Assembly (NCBI GenBank): GCA_002839805.1 | Contig: PGYT01000005.1 | Span: 36,791 to 100,790 of the forward strand | From: Ignavibacteriae bacterium HGW-Ignavibacteriae-2 | GTDB lineage: Bacteria; Bacteroidota; Ignavibacteria; Ignavibacteriales; Melioribacteraceae | Direction of reading: 5' to 3' | DNA length: 64,000 nucleotides | Shown: positions 19,355 to 28,459 of the stretch, in pieces | How the letters are laid out: each line of letters opens with the position of its first letter | How positions within the stretch are numbered: the first letter of the stretch is position 1 | Notes under the pieces: generated by a model | The model's input: only the letters and a program-made list of their open reading frames with translations | What the model was told of the DNA's origin: nothing | Database searches by the model: none | Position numbers and translations under genes: made by a program

Positions 19355-19840
19355 ATGAAAACAAAAAACAAAAGACCTTCTTGGGATGAGTATTTTTTAA
19401 AAGTGGCAATGCTCGTTTCCGAAAGAGCAACATGCCCTAGAATGCATTGCGGGTGTGTCTTGGTTAAAGATAAACAAATTTTATCTACAGGATATAACGG
19501 TTCAATTCCTGGGGACGCTCATTGTGAGGATGATGGATGCATGATAGTAGATAATCATTGTGTTAGAACTATTCATGCCGAAATGAACGCAATACTGCAA
19601 TGTTCATCCCACGGTGTAAATACTTATGGCGCAAAAGCTTATGTTACAAATATGCCATGTACAAATTGTGCAAAAGCTTTAATTGCGGCAGGTATTAAAG
19701 AAATAATAATTTTTTCTGATTATCATGATACTTTAGCGGAAGATTTTTTTAGGAAAGCGAAGGTCAAATTAAAACGTATGCAAATCCCGGATAATAATAT
19801 TCACTATGACCTGAAAAATTATTCTTCTGCAAAAAAATAA
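19355..19840 (+). CDS. dCMP deaminase (ComEB-like)
   Basis: Zinc-dependent deaminase converting dCMP to dUMP for thymidylate synthesis. Zinc and catalytic residues are H74-A75-E76 (TIHAEMNAI) and the PCTNC pair C102/C105, the standard cytidine/deoxycytidylate deaminase layout. Additional cysteines at 27, 32, 34, 57, 62 and 69 in the N-terminal part match the dCMP-deaminase subgroup with a second metal site. Length (161) is typical. AGGAA precedes the ATG. It stands 85 bases before ppk1. Confidence 0.92.
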   Translation: MKTKNKRPSWDEYFLKVAMLVSERATCPRMHCGCVLVKDKQILSTGYNGSIPGDAHCEDDGCMIVDNHCVRTIHAEMNAILQCSSHGVNTYGAKAYVTNMPCTNCAKALIAAGIKEIIIFSDYHDTLAEDFFRKAKVKLKRMQIPDNNIHYDLKNYSSAKK

Positions 19841-19925
19841 GTCAATTCCGCTGTAGCAATAATTAAATAACGAAATGATTTATTTTTTATTACATTTAAT
19901 GGTTTAAAATTGTCTGTGCGTTAAA

Positions 19926-22055
19926 ATGAATCTAAATAAAGAAAATTTAAAAAAATATTTAGTCCCCGAAAATTTTTTCAACAGGGATTTAAGCTGGCTC
20001 GAGTTTAATAAACGAGTATTAGACGAAGGATTAAATCCGAATTTACCTCTTTTGGATAGGGTAAAATTCATATCCATTTTTTTCTCAAATCTCGACGAAT
20101 TTTACATGATTCGTGTTTCCGGATTAAAAGAGCAGATTAGGGCACGGGTTAACGAGCCTTCTATTGACGGTTTGACTCCTATAGAGGAATTAAATCGAAT
20201 TAGAGAAGAGATTAGACCAACGCTTGATTGCGTTTATGATTATTGGCACAATAAAATTATTTCAGAGCTTAAAGAAGACCATATTTATATAAGTAGTTAT
20301 AATGAATTGCCAAAACCAGCAAAAGAAGCTTTAAAAGATTATTTTTCAAAAGAAATTTACCCTGTACTTACACCCCTTGCCTTCGATCCGGGAAGACCAT
20401 TTCCTTATATTTCCAATTTGAGCCTCAGTTTTGCAATTCTTATAAAAAAGCCAAACGGTGAGAAACATTTTGCAAGAGTTAAAATTCCGAGCATTTTACC
20501 CCGTTTACTAAGAATAGACGAGATTATACCGCCGATAAAAAAGAATGGTATTGCTAATGCATATAGATATATATGGTTAGAAGACATTATAAAAAATAAT
20601 TTACCAATTCTTTTCACCGGAGTAGAGGTTTTAGAAGCCCATGCATTCAGAATTACTAGAAACACAGACCTCGAAATTCAGGAAGACGAAGCAGACGATC
20701 TTTTAGAACTTATTGAAGAAAACATTAAACAAAGAAAATTTGGTTCGGTTGTTAGGCTCGAAGTTGAAAAGGATATGCCCGAGTTTATGATTGATACGCT
20801 TAATGAAAATCTTGAAATCAATAGGGATGCGATTCATATAATAAACGGACCTTTAGGTTTAAGTGCCGCAATGGAGTTATATAACATTCCATTTTATCAT
20901 TTAAAAGAAAAACTTTATCATCCCGTTACTCCGCATGTATTTGAGGAAGAGGAAAATATATTTTCTCTGATTCGTCAGAAGGACATATTACTTCATCATC
21001 CATACGATTCCTTCTCCCCTGTAATAGATTTTATAAAAACTGCTTCGCAAGATCCCGATGTGCTTGCTATTAAACAGACATTGTACAGAGTGGGTCCCAA
21101 TTCTCCAATTGTTCGATCGCTGATTGAAGCAGCCGACAGAAAAAAACAGGTCGCTGTTCTAGTTGAACTAAAAGCCCGATTCGACGAGGAGAATAATATA
21201 TATTGGGCTAAAGAATTGGAAAAATCGGGAGTCCATGTAGTATATGGCCTTGTAGGTCTTAAAACACATTCTAAAATGACATTAGTCGTACGGCGCGAAT
21301 TAGACGGCGTAAAAAGATATGTTCATCTGGCAACTGGAAATTATAACGCTTCAACCGCTAAATTATATACTGATCTCGGTATTTTCACCGCCGATCCTGA
21401 CCTGTGCGCCGATGTATCAGAAGTATTTAATTACCTTACTGGTTATTCTGAACAAAAAAAATTCAGAAAAATATTTTTGTCGCCAATAAACATGCGTTCA
21501 AAATTCTTAAAACTCATTCATAGAGAAATTACTAATTCAAGGTTAGGGGGAAAAGGACATTTAATTTTTAAAATGAATTCTCTTGTTGATCCTACTATCA
21601 TATCCGCTTTATATGAAGCTTCAAAATGGGGGGTGAGAATTGATCTTATAGTTAGAGGAATTTGCTGCCTCGTTCCGCAGGTACCCAACCTTAGCGAGAA
21701 TATTTTTGTAAGAAGTATAGTAGGCCGTTTTTTAGAGCATAGCAGGGTTTATTACTTCTTTAACAATGGCGCAGAGGATATGTATTTAAGTAGCGCCGAT
21801 ATAATGCAGAGAAATTTGGACAGGAGAGTTGAACAAACATTCCCCATCGAGAATAAACAAATTAAAGAACAGATTAAGCATACTCTGTTGGATATGTCTC
21901 TTAACGACAATGTAAAATCGAGCATTTTATTGCCGACCGGTAAATACGTACGCAACAGAAAAGTGTACAATCAAGACGTAGTTAATTTACAGGAATGGCT
22001 GATGAATTTTACAAGTAATCATCAGCCCAAAACAAAGAAAAAAATAAAAAATTAG
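19926..22055 (+). CDS. ppk1: Polyphosphate kinase 1
   Basis: Reversibly transfers the gamma phosphate of ATP to long-chain polyphosphate. The 709-residue protein has the expected four-domain order: an N-terminal domain (NRDLSWLEFNKRVL), a head domain, and two phospholipase-D-like C-terminal domains. The catalytic histidines lie in GLKTHSKM and RFLEHSRVYYF, with the VHLATGNYN motif between them. The start is the ATG at 19926. It is convergent with the feoB permease gene, with a weak hairpin in the 26-bp gap. Confidence 0.96.
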   Translation: MNLNKENLKKYLVPENFFNRDLSWLEFNKRVLDEGLNPNLPLLDRVKFISIFFSNLDEFYMIRVSGLKEQIRARVNEPSIDGLTPIEELNRIREEIRPTLDCVYDYWHNKIISELKEDHIYISSYNELPKPAKEALKDYFSKEIYPVLTPLAFDPGRPFPYISNLSLSFAILIKKPNGEKHFARVKIPSILPRLLRIDEIIPPIKKNGIANAYRYIWLEDIIKNNLPILFTGVEVLEAHAFRITRNTDLEIQEDEADDLLELIEENIKQRKFGSVVRLEVEKDMPEFMIDTLNENLEINRDAIHIINGPLGLSAAMELYNIPFYHLKEKLYHPVTPHVFEEEENIFSLIRQKDILLHHPYDSFSPVIDFIKTASQDPDVLAIKQTLYRVGPNSPIVRSLIEAADRKKQVAVLVELKARFDEENNIYWAKELEKSGVHVVYGLVGLKTHSKMTLVVRRELDGVKRYVHLATGNYNASTAKLYTDLGIFTADPDLCADVSEVFNYLTGYSEQKKFRKIFLSPINMRSKFLKLIHREITNSRLGGKGHLIFKMNSLVDPTIISALYEASKWGVRIDLIVRGICCLVPQVPNLSENIFVRSIVGRFLEHSRVYYFFNNGAEDMYLSSADIMQRNLDRRVEQTFPIENKQIKEQIKHTLLDMSLNDNVKSSILLPTGKYVRNRKVYNQDVVNLQEWLMNFTSNHQPKTKKKIKN

Positions 22056-22083
22056 TTTTTGGAAATTTTCCGAAACTGTTTTT
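22054..22083. terminator. Possible bidirectional terminator between ppk1 and feoB
   Basis: AGTTT (22054-22058) and AAACT (22073-22077) enclose a short GGA/TCC inner helix, and a T-run follows at 22079-22083. The stem is bulged and overlaps the ppk1 stop, so support is moderate. Confidence 0.4.
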
Positions 22084-23497
22084 ATGAGATAATATGCCAA
22101 ATTTGAGCTACAAAAAAGCAAACTACTATCCCCATAATTAATGGCATAACTGTAGAGAAAACTGTCCATTTTATACTTCGTGTCTCTTTGTATATCGTAT
22201 AAATTGTTGTAGAACAAGGATTATGCAACAAACTGAATAACATCAAACAAATACCGGTTAATGCAGTCCATCCGCCAGCGTGCAATATGATAGCAGTATC
22301 CTGAATAGAACTCAATTCGAATATTACACCCGATCCTTCACCAACTCCGGTCAACCCAGCAGATAAAACTGTGAGCATCAACACAGTTGGAATTACAATT
22401 TCATTCGCTGGAATAGCTATGATGTATGCTAACAATATTACTCCGTTTAATCCAATCAACAATCCAAATGGGTTTGACCATTCTATAAAAATTTGAGCTA
22501 AACTTGAACCCTCTATTGTTATATTAGCAACAAGCCAGATAACAATTCCGGCAGGAACAGCAAATACAATGGCTCGCCATAAAACAAAAATAGTTCTGTC
22601 TATTAAAGAAGTATAAAGTGTCTGCATAATTCTAGGTGGCCTGTAAGGGGGCAATTCCAAACTATAGGCAGAAGCCTCCCCCTTTAGTGCCGTTTTAGAT
22701 AAAGAATAAGATACTACCAAACTGAGAATTATACCGAGCAGAGCAACTGAAACAACTGCTGCCGCAGATGCTAATCCGGCTAAATAAGGCGGTGCCAGAG
22801 AACCTATAAATATCGAAGCAATCAATATCTGAGTTGGCCATCTGCCGTTACAAAGTGAAAAATTATTTGTAATAATCGCAAGCAGTCTCTCACGTGGACT
22901 GTCAATTACTCTGGCAGCAACAACTCCTGCAGCGTTGCAACCGAACCCCATCGCCATAGTTAAAGCCTGTTTTCCGTGTGCGCCCGCTTTACGAAATAGG
23001 GAGTCCATATTAAACGAAACGCGTGGTAAATATCCGAAATCTTCGAGTAAAGTGTACATCGGGAAAAATATAGCCATTGGAGGAAGCATTACCGCAATTA
23101 CCCAAGCCATAGAAAGATAGGCTCCATCAAGTAAAACTCCATCAATAAAAAATGGAAGACCGATGCTATATGATAATGATTTAAGCCAGGGATGAACTGT
23201 GTCCAATAAAATTGAGGCTATAAATGCGGAAGGGACATTTGCTCCGACAATTGTAATCCAGAATACAAACGCTAACAAAATAAACATTATCGGGAATCCG
23301 TAAAGTTTACTCGTAAGAATTTTATCTAACTTTATGTCGAAAGCGTAAGATTCTTTATCTCCGAATGATTTCACTGTTTTCTTACTTATTTCAGCTGCAT
23401 CTTTATAAATTGATTCTAAAAGAGAATCGTGTAAAGTTTCGCCTAATTCCCAACGCAGTTCATTTGCTCTATTGATTAAAATTTCATTTTCTTTCAT
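22082..23497 (-). CDS. feoB: Ferrous iron transporter B, permease half (split FeoB)
   Basis: This 471-residue protein is the membrane part of FeoB only. After a soluble N-terminal helix (~1-65) come the first Gate half (FPMYTLLEDFGYLPRVSF, then GFGCNAAGVVAARV with the conserved Cys), the FeoB C-terminal region and a second Gate half, about nine membrane helices in all. No G domain is present; that half is the separate gene 31 bases upstream. AAAGGG precedes the ATG. It is the last gene of the four-gene iron operon. In ordinary FeoB both halves are one polypeptide of 700 or more residues. Confidence 0.93.
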   Translation of the reverse strand: MKENEILINRANELRWELGETLHDSLLESIYKDAAEISKKTVKSFGDKESYAFDIKLDKILTSKLYGFPIMFILLAFVFWITIVGANVPSAFIASILLDTVHPWLKSLSYSIGLPFFIDGVLLDGAYLSMAWVIAVMLPPMAIFFPMYTLLEDFGYLPRVSFNMDSLFRKAGAHGKQALTMAMGFGCNAAGVVAARVIDSPRERLLAIITNNFSLCNGRWPTQILIASIFIGSLAPPYLAGLASAAAVVSVALLGIILSLVVSYSLSKTALKGEASAYSLELPPYRPPRIMQTLYTSLIDRTIFVLWRAIVFAVPAGIVIWLVANITIEGSSLAQIFIEWSNPFGLLIGLNGVILLAYIIAIPANEIVIPTVLMLTVLSAGLTGVGEGSGVIFELSSIQDTAIILHAGGWTALTGICLMLFSLLHNPCSTTIYTIYKETRSIKWTVFSTVMPLIMGIVVCFFVAQIWHIIS

Positions 23498-23528
23498 ATT
23501 TTATGCCCTTTATCCAAACATTTCAATT

Positions 23529-24329
23529 TTATTGTAAAGATCTTTCCATTACATTGGAGGTAATTTCCAGATTCCCGATTTCGCCCGAGTTTACAGCGTC
23601 AATCATACTCTGGTCCCCTTCCAGCAGCCGCATAGCGACCCAACGTTTGTTCGGTAATTTGGGGAATTGTTCCTGGAGCTTAATTGTAAGGTCGTTAATA
23701 GCAAAATCCACTTTGGAAGAAATTGATTTTATCCTTCTTGGTGCACAAACAAAACTTCCGTTAGCAACTTCATCTATATATCTCAGCACTTCATCCATTC
23801 CCTTTTTCTGGCGTGCTTCTGTAGGAATTACAGGTATACCAAGTTCTTTTGACAATGCGCGAACGTCAATTTCCATTTTATTTCTTTTTAACTCATCCAT
23901 AAGGTTCAGAACCAAAACGGCTCTGTCTGTAATTTCCAATATTTGAAGCACCAGATTGAGGTTTCTTTCAAGCCTTGTAGAATCTACAACTATCACAGTA
24001 ACGTCCGGTTTCCCGAACAAAATAAAGTTTCGCGCGATATCCTCATCAGTACTGGTTGATAAAAGGGAATAAGTCCCGGGTAAATCAACAATTTTGAAAT
24101 TTTTATTTGCGTAGCTAAATCCCCCTTCGGCCCGTGCAACAGTTTTACCAGGCCAGTTACCTGTGTGTTGTCTTAATCCTGTAAGGTTATTAAAAATTGT
24201 ACTTTTACCAGTATTAGGATTACCCGCCAAAGCAACCACATAATCAAACTTATCCATATTTATGCCCAGTTTTACAAGATTATTGATGTTATGCACCGGG
24301 CAGTTTTCACAATTGTTTAATTCATTCAT
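23529..24329 (-). CDS. FeoB GTPase half (split FeoB G-protein and GDI domain)
   Basis: A 266-residue FeoB-type GTPase. It has G1 at [14 protein letters not shown] (~37-50), G2 around a conserved Thr in [12 protein letters not shown]3 at DLPGTYSL, G4 at NLMDE and a helical GDI region (~195-266). It carries an N-terminal cysteine motif (CENCPVHN) before the G domain, which may bind metal. The gene ends before any membrane helix, so it must dock with the separately encoded permease 31 bases downstream. It starts 3 bases after the DtxR-FeoA gene. Two clean starts and stops argue against a recent frameshift. Confidence 0.93.
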   Translation of the reverse strand: MNELNNCENCPVHNINNLVKLGINMDKFDYVVALAGNPNTGKSTIFNNLTGLRQHTGNWPGKTVARAEGGFSYANKNFKIVDLPGTYSLLSTSTDEDIARNFILFGKPDVTVIVVDSTRLERNLNLVLQILEITDRAVLVLNLMDELKRNKMEIDVRALSKELGIPVIPTEARQKKGMDEVLRYIDEVANGSFVCAPRRIKSISSKVDFAINDLTIKLQEQFPKLPNKRWVAMRLLEGDQSMIDAVNSGEIGNLEITSNVMERSLQ

Positions 24330-24332
24330 AAT

Positions 24333-25358
24333 TTACTCACTTATAATATCTTTAATAAAAACCTGACTAGCGTGTTTTTTACGTATAGCTATAGTAGCTC
24401 CTCTAATTCTGTATCCTGTAGGATCGCCGCCAAGGCTTTGTATTTCGGCTTTTACTTCGGAACCAGGAACAACTCCAAGATCCAATAAACGCCTTCTTTG
24501 TTGGCCCCTTACTGCTTTGGCAATGCCAACAATTGTCCCCTTTTGTCCAACAGAAAGATCAGACAATTTTTTAAAAGACTTCACTACGTTTTTACTATCC
24601 GGAATAAGATTAACCGAAATATTATTCGCAATAATTGGTGCAAGAATCGCAATCTCTCCATTTGCCTCAAACTTAATTCTGTTGGATGATTTTTCTATCA
24701 TTCTAATTTGTTGCCCTACATACAATCCTTCAGCAACAAGCTGAGCATAAACGGTGCTGGGCTCATCTTCCAAATGTAAAATTTTTGCAAATTCCCCTTC
24801 GTTTAACTGTGTAATTGGAATCCCGATTTTTTGAGGAAGTTCGCCTTTAGTTGAAGGAATAGGATCTCCATGTGGATCCATTATAGGATTACCTATTTGA
24901 GCCGCTAGTTCATTAGCAGCTTCAATTGACATCATATGTTCCATTTCTTCGGCTTGCGAATGCCATTCGGTTTCATTTACGCTGGTCTCGTCAGCGAGGT
25001 ATCTTTCCCATAATCGGTGAACACGAATAACCCTAAGTGCGTATGACCGGCCTTCACTGGTTAAAATAAATCTATCTCCAGTGTTTGTAATAAGCCCCAT
25101 ATCCTGAAGTGTATCAATAACTTTAGCCGCATCATCTTTAGGCAGAGTTAAACTTCCCGAAATACTGGCAAGAGAGCAGTCGGCATTGTTATATTCGCAG
25201 TCGTAAAAGTGCTTTAATGCGTCTTCAATTTTAACGCGTTTATTATTCAGCAGAGCCCTTTTCCATTTTGCGATAAGACCTTTTTCAGGAAAAAAAAGGT
25301 AGCCCGAAAACAAGAGAATTGATGTCCCTACTATTAATGTATAAAGATTACTGTCCAC
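24333..25358 (-). CDS. Membrane-anchored DtxR-FeoA fusion protein
   Basis: Starts at GTG (25358), with GAGG upstream, inside the end of the preceding DtxR gene (11-base overlap). Domains in order: one membrane helix (~8-24); a winged-helix region (~40-110; TSEGRSYALRVIRVHRLWERYL); a DtxR dimerisation/metal domain (~115-175; WHSQAEEMEHMMS and DPHGDPIP); an SH3/FeoA-like domain (~178-245); and a C-terminal FeoA domain (~263-341; RRRLLDLGVVPGSEV). Metal-ligand His/Glu positions appear retained. Placed directly before the FeoB GTPase gene, its FeoA part probably assists the transporter. The DtxR part could act as an iron sensor at the membrane rather than a free repressor; that is inference. Confidence 0.88.
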   Translation of the reverse strand: MDSNLYTLIVGTSILLFSGYLFFPEKGLIAKWKRALLNNKRVKIEDALKHFYDCEYNNADCSLASISGSLTLPKDDAAKVIDTLQDMGLITNTGDRFILTSEGRSYALRVIRVHRLWERYLADETSVNETEWHSQAEEMEHMMSIEAANELAAQIGNPIMDPHGDPIPSTKGELPQKIGIPITQLNEGEFAKILHLEDEPSTVYAQLVAEGLYVGQQIRMIEKSSNRIKFEANGEIAILAPIIANNISVNLIPDSKNVVKSFKKLSDLSVGQKGTIVGIAKAVRGQQRRRLLDLGVVPGSEVKAEIQSLGGDPTGYRIRGATIAIRKKHASQVFIKDIISE

Positions 25359-26034
25359 TTAAATCCTCATTTGTTTTTTTAATCACAAAAAGTTTATTGG
25401 CAAGTGTTGCACTAAAAGAATGTTTTTTATTATTGAATAAAATAAAAATTGAGTTATCAAATTCGAGTCTGTTCATAAGCTCAATTTTAGTGTTTAACTC
25501 GATGCCAAGTGAAGTAAAGTATTCCATAACTTCCTCATTTTGATGATCAACCCTAGCTACATAATAAGATGACCCCACTTTGGCCTCAGCTAGGGAAATC
25601 AATTCTGGACACACAGGCATTTTGCCGTTTTTATTGGGAATTGGATCACCATGAGGATCGAATTCCGGATATCCCAAATGACTATCAATTTTATCGATTA
25701 ACAGATCAGAAGTTTGATGTTCCAGAATTTCAGCCTCCCGATGCACTTGACTCCATGAAAAATCCAGAGTTTTTATTAAAAATGTTTCCCACAAGCGGTG
25801 TCTGCGCAACATATTCAGTGCTAATTTTTCACCTTTGGCCGTCAGCTTTAGTCCTTTGTATTTTTCATAATGAACAAAACCCTGGCTGTGCAGTTTTTTT
25901 GCCATTTCACTAGTAGCCGCATTTGTAACTTCCAATTTTTCGGCAAGATGCGCGGTACTTACCCTAAGGTTATTGCTACCGCTCATTTTGTAAATTTCTT
26001 TTAAATAATCTTCTTTTGAAAATGATACTAACAT
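25348..26034 (-). CDS. DtxR/MntR-family metal-dependent transcriptional regulator
   Basis: 228 residues from ATG 26034; the 16-residue extension to 26082 has no family similarity. The N-terminal winged helix (~1-65) includes VSTAHLAEKLEVTNAATSEM. A dimerisation/metal domain follows (~70-140; VHREAEILEHQTSD, DPHGDPIPNKNGK), then a C-terminal FeoA/SH3-like domain (~150-220). These proteins repress iron or manganese uptake genes when metal-loaded. As first gene of the feo operon it probably autoregulates. The start has no good Shine-Dalgarno, and a repeat-rich candidate operator lies just upstream. Confidence 0.92.
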   Translation of the reverse strand: MLVSFSKEDYLKEIYKMSGSNNLRVSTAHLAEKLEVTNAATSEMAKKLHSQGFVHYEKYKGLKLTAKGEKLALNMLRRHRLWETFLIKTLDFSWSQVHREAEILEHQTSDLLIDKIDSHLGYPEFDPHGDPIPNKNGKMPVCPELISLAEAKVGSSYYVARVDHQNEEVMEYFTSLGIELNTKIELMNRLEFDNSIFILFNNKKHSFSATLANKLFVIKKTNEDLSGQ

Positions 26035-26041
26035 GTTTCTA

Positions 26042-26070
26042 AACTTAAGCGAACTTAACTTAATTGTCAA
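26042..26070 (-). promoter_or_regulatory. Candidate promoter and DtxR operator for the feo operon
   Basis: On the minus strand a perfect TTGACA lies at 26070-26065, and a weaker TAAGTT 17 bases further sits at the -10 position. The spacer and -10 contain two direct AACTTAA copies (26042-26048 and 26052-26058), arranged so TTAAG/CTTAA is also an inverted repeat around CGAA. A metal-loaded DtxR bound here would block RNA polymerase. If the -10 is right, transcription would begin close to the ATG at 26034, giving a very short leader. This is sequence inference only. Confidence 0.42.
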
Positions 26071-26181
26071 GCATACTTTCATACTTTTTGTACTAAATTA
26101 ATTCACATGTTAAAATTCTGATATGTTTCTCTACACATTTTTTTGTAACTTTGTTGATTAAAATTTATAAAGGAAGATATA

Positions 26182-27282
26182 ATGCCCGATATTAGCAAAG
26201 AGAATGTTATTTCCGCATTACAAAATGTGGAAGATCCTGATCTGAAGAGAGATCTTGTTAGTTTGGGAATGGTTAAAAATATTTCGATAGATGGACAAAA
26301 TATAAGTGCAACTGTAGAATTAACCACACCTGCTTGCCCTTTGAAAGACAAAATTAAAAATGATTGCATCAGTGAAATTAAAAAGAACATTCCAGATGCT
26401 GGGGAAATAACTATTAATATGACAGCAAAAGTTATTAGTTCGAACAGTTCAAAAAAGAATTCGATTCTGCCGGGTGTGAAAAACACCATTGCAGTAGCCA
26501 GCGGTAAAGGCGGAGTTGGTAAAAGCACCGTGGCGGTAAATCTGGCAGTAGCTATGGCACAATCTGGAGCCAAAGTAGGGCTGATTGATGCTGATATATA
26601 TGGGCCAAGTATACCAATGATGCTTGGTATTAAAGAAAAACCACAAATTTTTCAGGACACCAATTCGCAGAAAATGTTACCTCTTGAGAACTATGGCGTA
26701 AAATTAATGTCCATAGGTTTTTTAATTGACGATGATTCTCCTGTTATTTGGCGCGGACCAATGGCAAGTGGCGCAATTAAACAATTTATGTCAGATGTTG
26801 AATGGGGTGAACTTGATTATTTGTTTTTCGATATGCCGCCTGGTACCGGCGATATTCAACTTACACTTGTGCAAACAATTCCTCTCTCAGGCTCTATTCT
26901 TGTCACCACTCCGCAGCCTGTGTCATTAATTGATGCGCAAAAGGGGTTAAATATGTTTAGAAGAGTAAACGTCCCCGTGTATGGTATAATTGAAAATATG
27001 AGTTATTTTATTGCGCCTGATACCGGCAACAGGTATGAAATTTTCGGGCATGGCGGTGGTGAAAAGTTGGCTGCTGAACTTAGCACAGAGTTTTTAGGTG
27101 GAATTCCTATTGATCCCCGAATACGCGAAGGGGGCGATACCGGAAAACCGATAGTTTTTGACAGAAAAGATTCTAAAGAGTCTCAGATTATTTATGAAAT
27201 TTGTGGTAAACTTGCAGCACAGATAAGTATTAATAATTTGGCCGATAAAACAAACGATATTGAAATTGTAATGGAAGATTAA
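26182..27282 (+). CDS. Mrp/NBP35-family Fe-S cluster carrier ATPase
   Basis: P-loop ATPase that carries or inserts iron-sulphur clusters. It has an N-terminal MIP18/DUF59 domain (~1-85; NVEDPDLKRDLVSLGMV) and then the deviant Walker A SGKGGVGKSTVAVNLA (~109-124). IDADIYGPSIP, DMPPGTGDIQLT and the Mrp signature IENMSYF follow. A CxxC is not evident near the C-terminus in the usual spacing. AGGAAG precedes the ATG. It is divergent from the iron-uptake operon and just upstream of a NifU-like scaffold gene, consistent with shared iron/Fe-S control. Confidence 0.92.
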   Translation: MPDISKENVISALQNVEDPDLKRDLVSLGMVKNISIDGQNISATVELTTPACPLKDKIKNDCISEIKKNIPDAGEITINMTAKVISSNSSKKNSILPGVKNTIAVASGKGGVGKSTVAVNLAVAMAQSGAKVGLIDADIYGPSIPMMLGIKEKPQIFQDTNSQKMLPLENYGVKLMSIGFLIDDDSPVIWRGPMASGAIKQFMSDVEWGELDYLFFDMPPGTGDIQLTLVQTIPLSGSILVTTPQPVSLIDAQKGLNMFRRVNVPVYGIIENMSYFIAPDTGNRYEIFGHGGGEKLAAELSTEFLGGIPIDPRIREGGDTGKPIVFDRKDSKESQIIYEICGKLAAQISINNLADKTNDIEIVMED

Positions 27283-27298
27283 TTTATTGGGAGATAAA

Positions 27299-27535
27299 AT
27301 GTCTGAAGCATTGAGCACACAAGTAAAAACTGCTCTTGAGACAATACGCCCTTATTTGAAAGCTGACGGTGGGGATGTTGAGTTGGTTAATGTAACAGAG
27401 GAAGGAATTGTGGAAGTTAGATTAACCGGCGCATGTGTTGGATGTCCTATGTCTCAAATGACTTTAAGAGCCGGTATTGAAAGAGCTCTAATACGCGAGG
27501 TTCCAGGGATTAGACGTGTGGAATCTGTATCATAA
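27299..27535 (+). CDS. NifU C-terminal-domain Fe-S scaffold protein
   Basis: A 78-residue stand-alone Nfu domain that holds a [4Fe-4S] cluster between two subunits. It has YLKADGGDVELV and the ligand motif GACVGCPMSQMT (CxxC). I chose ATG 27299 because GGGAG sits 6 bases upstream; a TTG at 27287 would add only four residues. It starts 16 bases after mrp, so the two are very likely co-transcribed as a cluster-delivery pair. Confidence 0.93.
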   Translation: MSEALSTQVKTALETIRPYLKADGGDVELVNVTEEGIVEVRLTGACVGCPMSQMTLRAGIERALIREVPGIRRVESVS

Positions 27536-27570
27536 ATTTTTCCTGAATTATTAAAAAAAGTGGTGAAATA

Positions 27571-28323
27571 ATGAGAAAAAAAGTTATCGCCGGAAATTGG
27601 AAATTAAATAATGACCTAAACGAGTCCTTAAGTCTGGTTTCCGAGTTAAAATCAAAACTACCGGATCTTGGCCTAAACGAGGTTATTGTATGTCCCCCGT
27701 ATACCTCTCTGGAAAGCGTAAATGCTGTAATTAAAGATTCTCCAATCAAATTAGGTGCACAAAATATGCACGAAGCAGACAGCGGAGCATATACAGGAGA
27801 AATTTCGGCTCAGATGCTGAAAAGTGTTGGATGCGAGTATGTTATTCTTGGACATTCGGAAAGAAGAACAATTTTTAATGAATCAGATGAACTTATCAAT
27901 CTTAAAGTTAAGAAGGCACTGTCTAAACAACTTCAAGTAATTTTCTGTGTTGGCGAAACATTAGAGGAAAGAGAATCCGGAGTAACTAACAAAGTTGTTG
28001 AAGAACAGGTTAAAAAAGGATTAAATGAAATACCCGAATCTGAAATCAAAAATATTATTATAGCTTACGAACCAGTTTGGGCTATTGGAACGGGTAAAAC
28101 TGCAACTCCTGGCCAAGCTCAGGAAGTTCATCAATTTATTCGCTCATTAGTCAGAAATTACTATTCCGAAGTAACCGCTCAAAATATAATAATTCAATAT
28201 GGCGGCAGTGTAAAACCTGATAATGCTTCAGAATTATTGAGCCAGCCGGATATTGATGGAGCTTTAGTAGGCGGCGCTTGTCTGAAAAGCGATTCATTTA
28301 TCCAAATAATTAAAGCTGTTTAA
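27571..28323 (+). CDS. tpiA: Triosephosphate isomerase
   Basis: Interconverts glyceraldehyde-3-phosphate and dihydroxyacetone phosphate. A 250-residue TIM barrel with Lys in AGNWKLNN, the catalytic His in LGHSERR, the catalytic Glu in AYEPVWAIGTG, and the phosphate loop YGGSVKPDN. It begins 35 bases after the NifU-domain gene and is followed by a terminator. Length is typical. Confidence 0.97.
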   Translation: MRKKVIAGNWKLNNDLNESLSLVSELKSKLPDLGLNEVIVCPPYTSLESVNAVIKDSPIKLGAQNMHEADSGAYTGEISAQMLKSVGCEYVILGHSERRTIFNESDELINLKVKKALSKQLQVIFCVGETLEERESGVTNKVVEEQVKKGLNEIPESEIKNIIIAYEPVWAIGTGKTATPGQAQEVHQFIRSLVRNYYSEVTAQNIIIQYGGSVKPDNASELLSQPDIDGALVGGACLKSDSFIQIIKAV

Positions 28324-28326
28324 TCA

Positions 28327-28353
28327 AATGCCCGTTGCATAAACGGGCTTTTG
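28327..28353 (+). terminator. Rho-independent terminator after tpiA
   Basis: GCCCGTT (28330-28336) and AACGGGC (28342-28348) form a 7-bp stem with a 5-base loop, then TTTTGTG. It sits 6 bases after the tpiA stop and ends the mrp-nfu-tpiA unit. Confidence 0.82.
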
Positions 28354-28459
28354 TGTTAAGTTATTGTAAAATAATAGTTTAAGGCGACTACCCCTAATTG
28401 ATTTCCCCTCTTTTCTTTATTATATTTACAGTCTTTATTTTTTTAACTTATTCTGAAAT

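Noticed and set aside
23503..23946. Plus-strand 147-codon frame opposite the FeoB GTPase gene
   Set aside because: Shadow of the GTPase gene; no recognisable domain.
26103..26573. Minus-strand 156-codon frame over the start of mrp
   Set aside because: Antisense to the well-supported Mrp ATPase; the translation is low-complexity, with no family motif or ribosome binding site.
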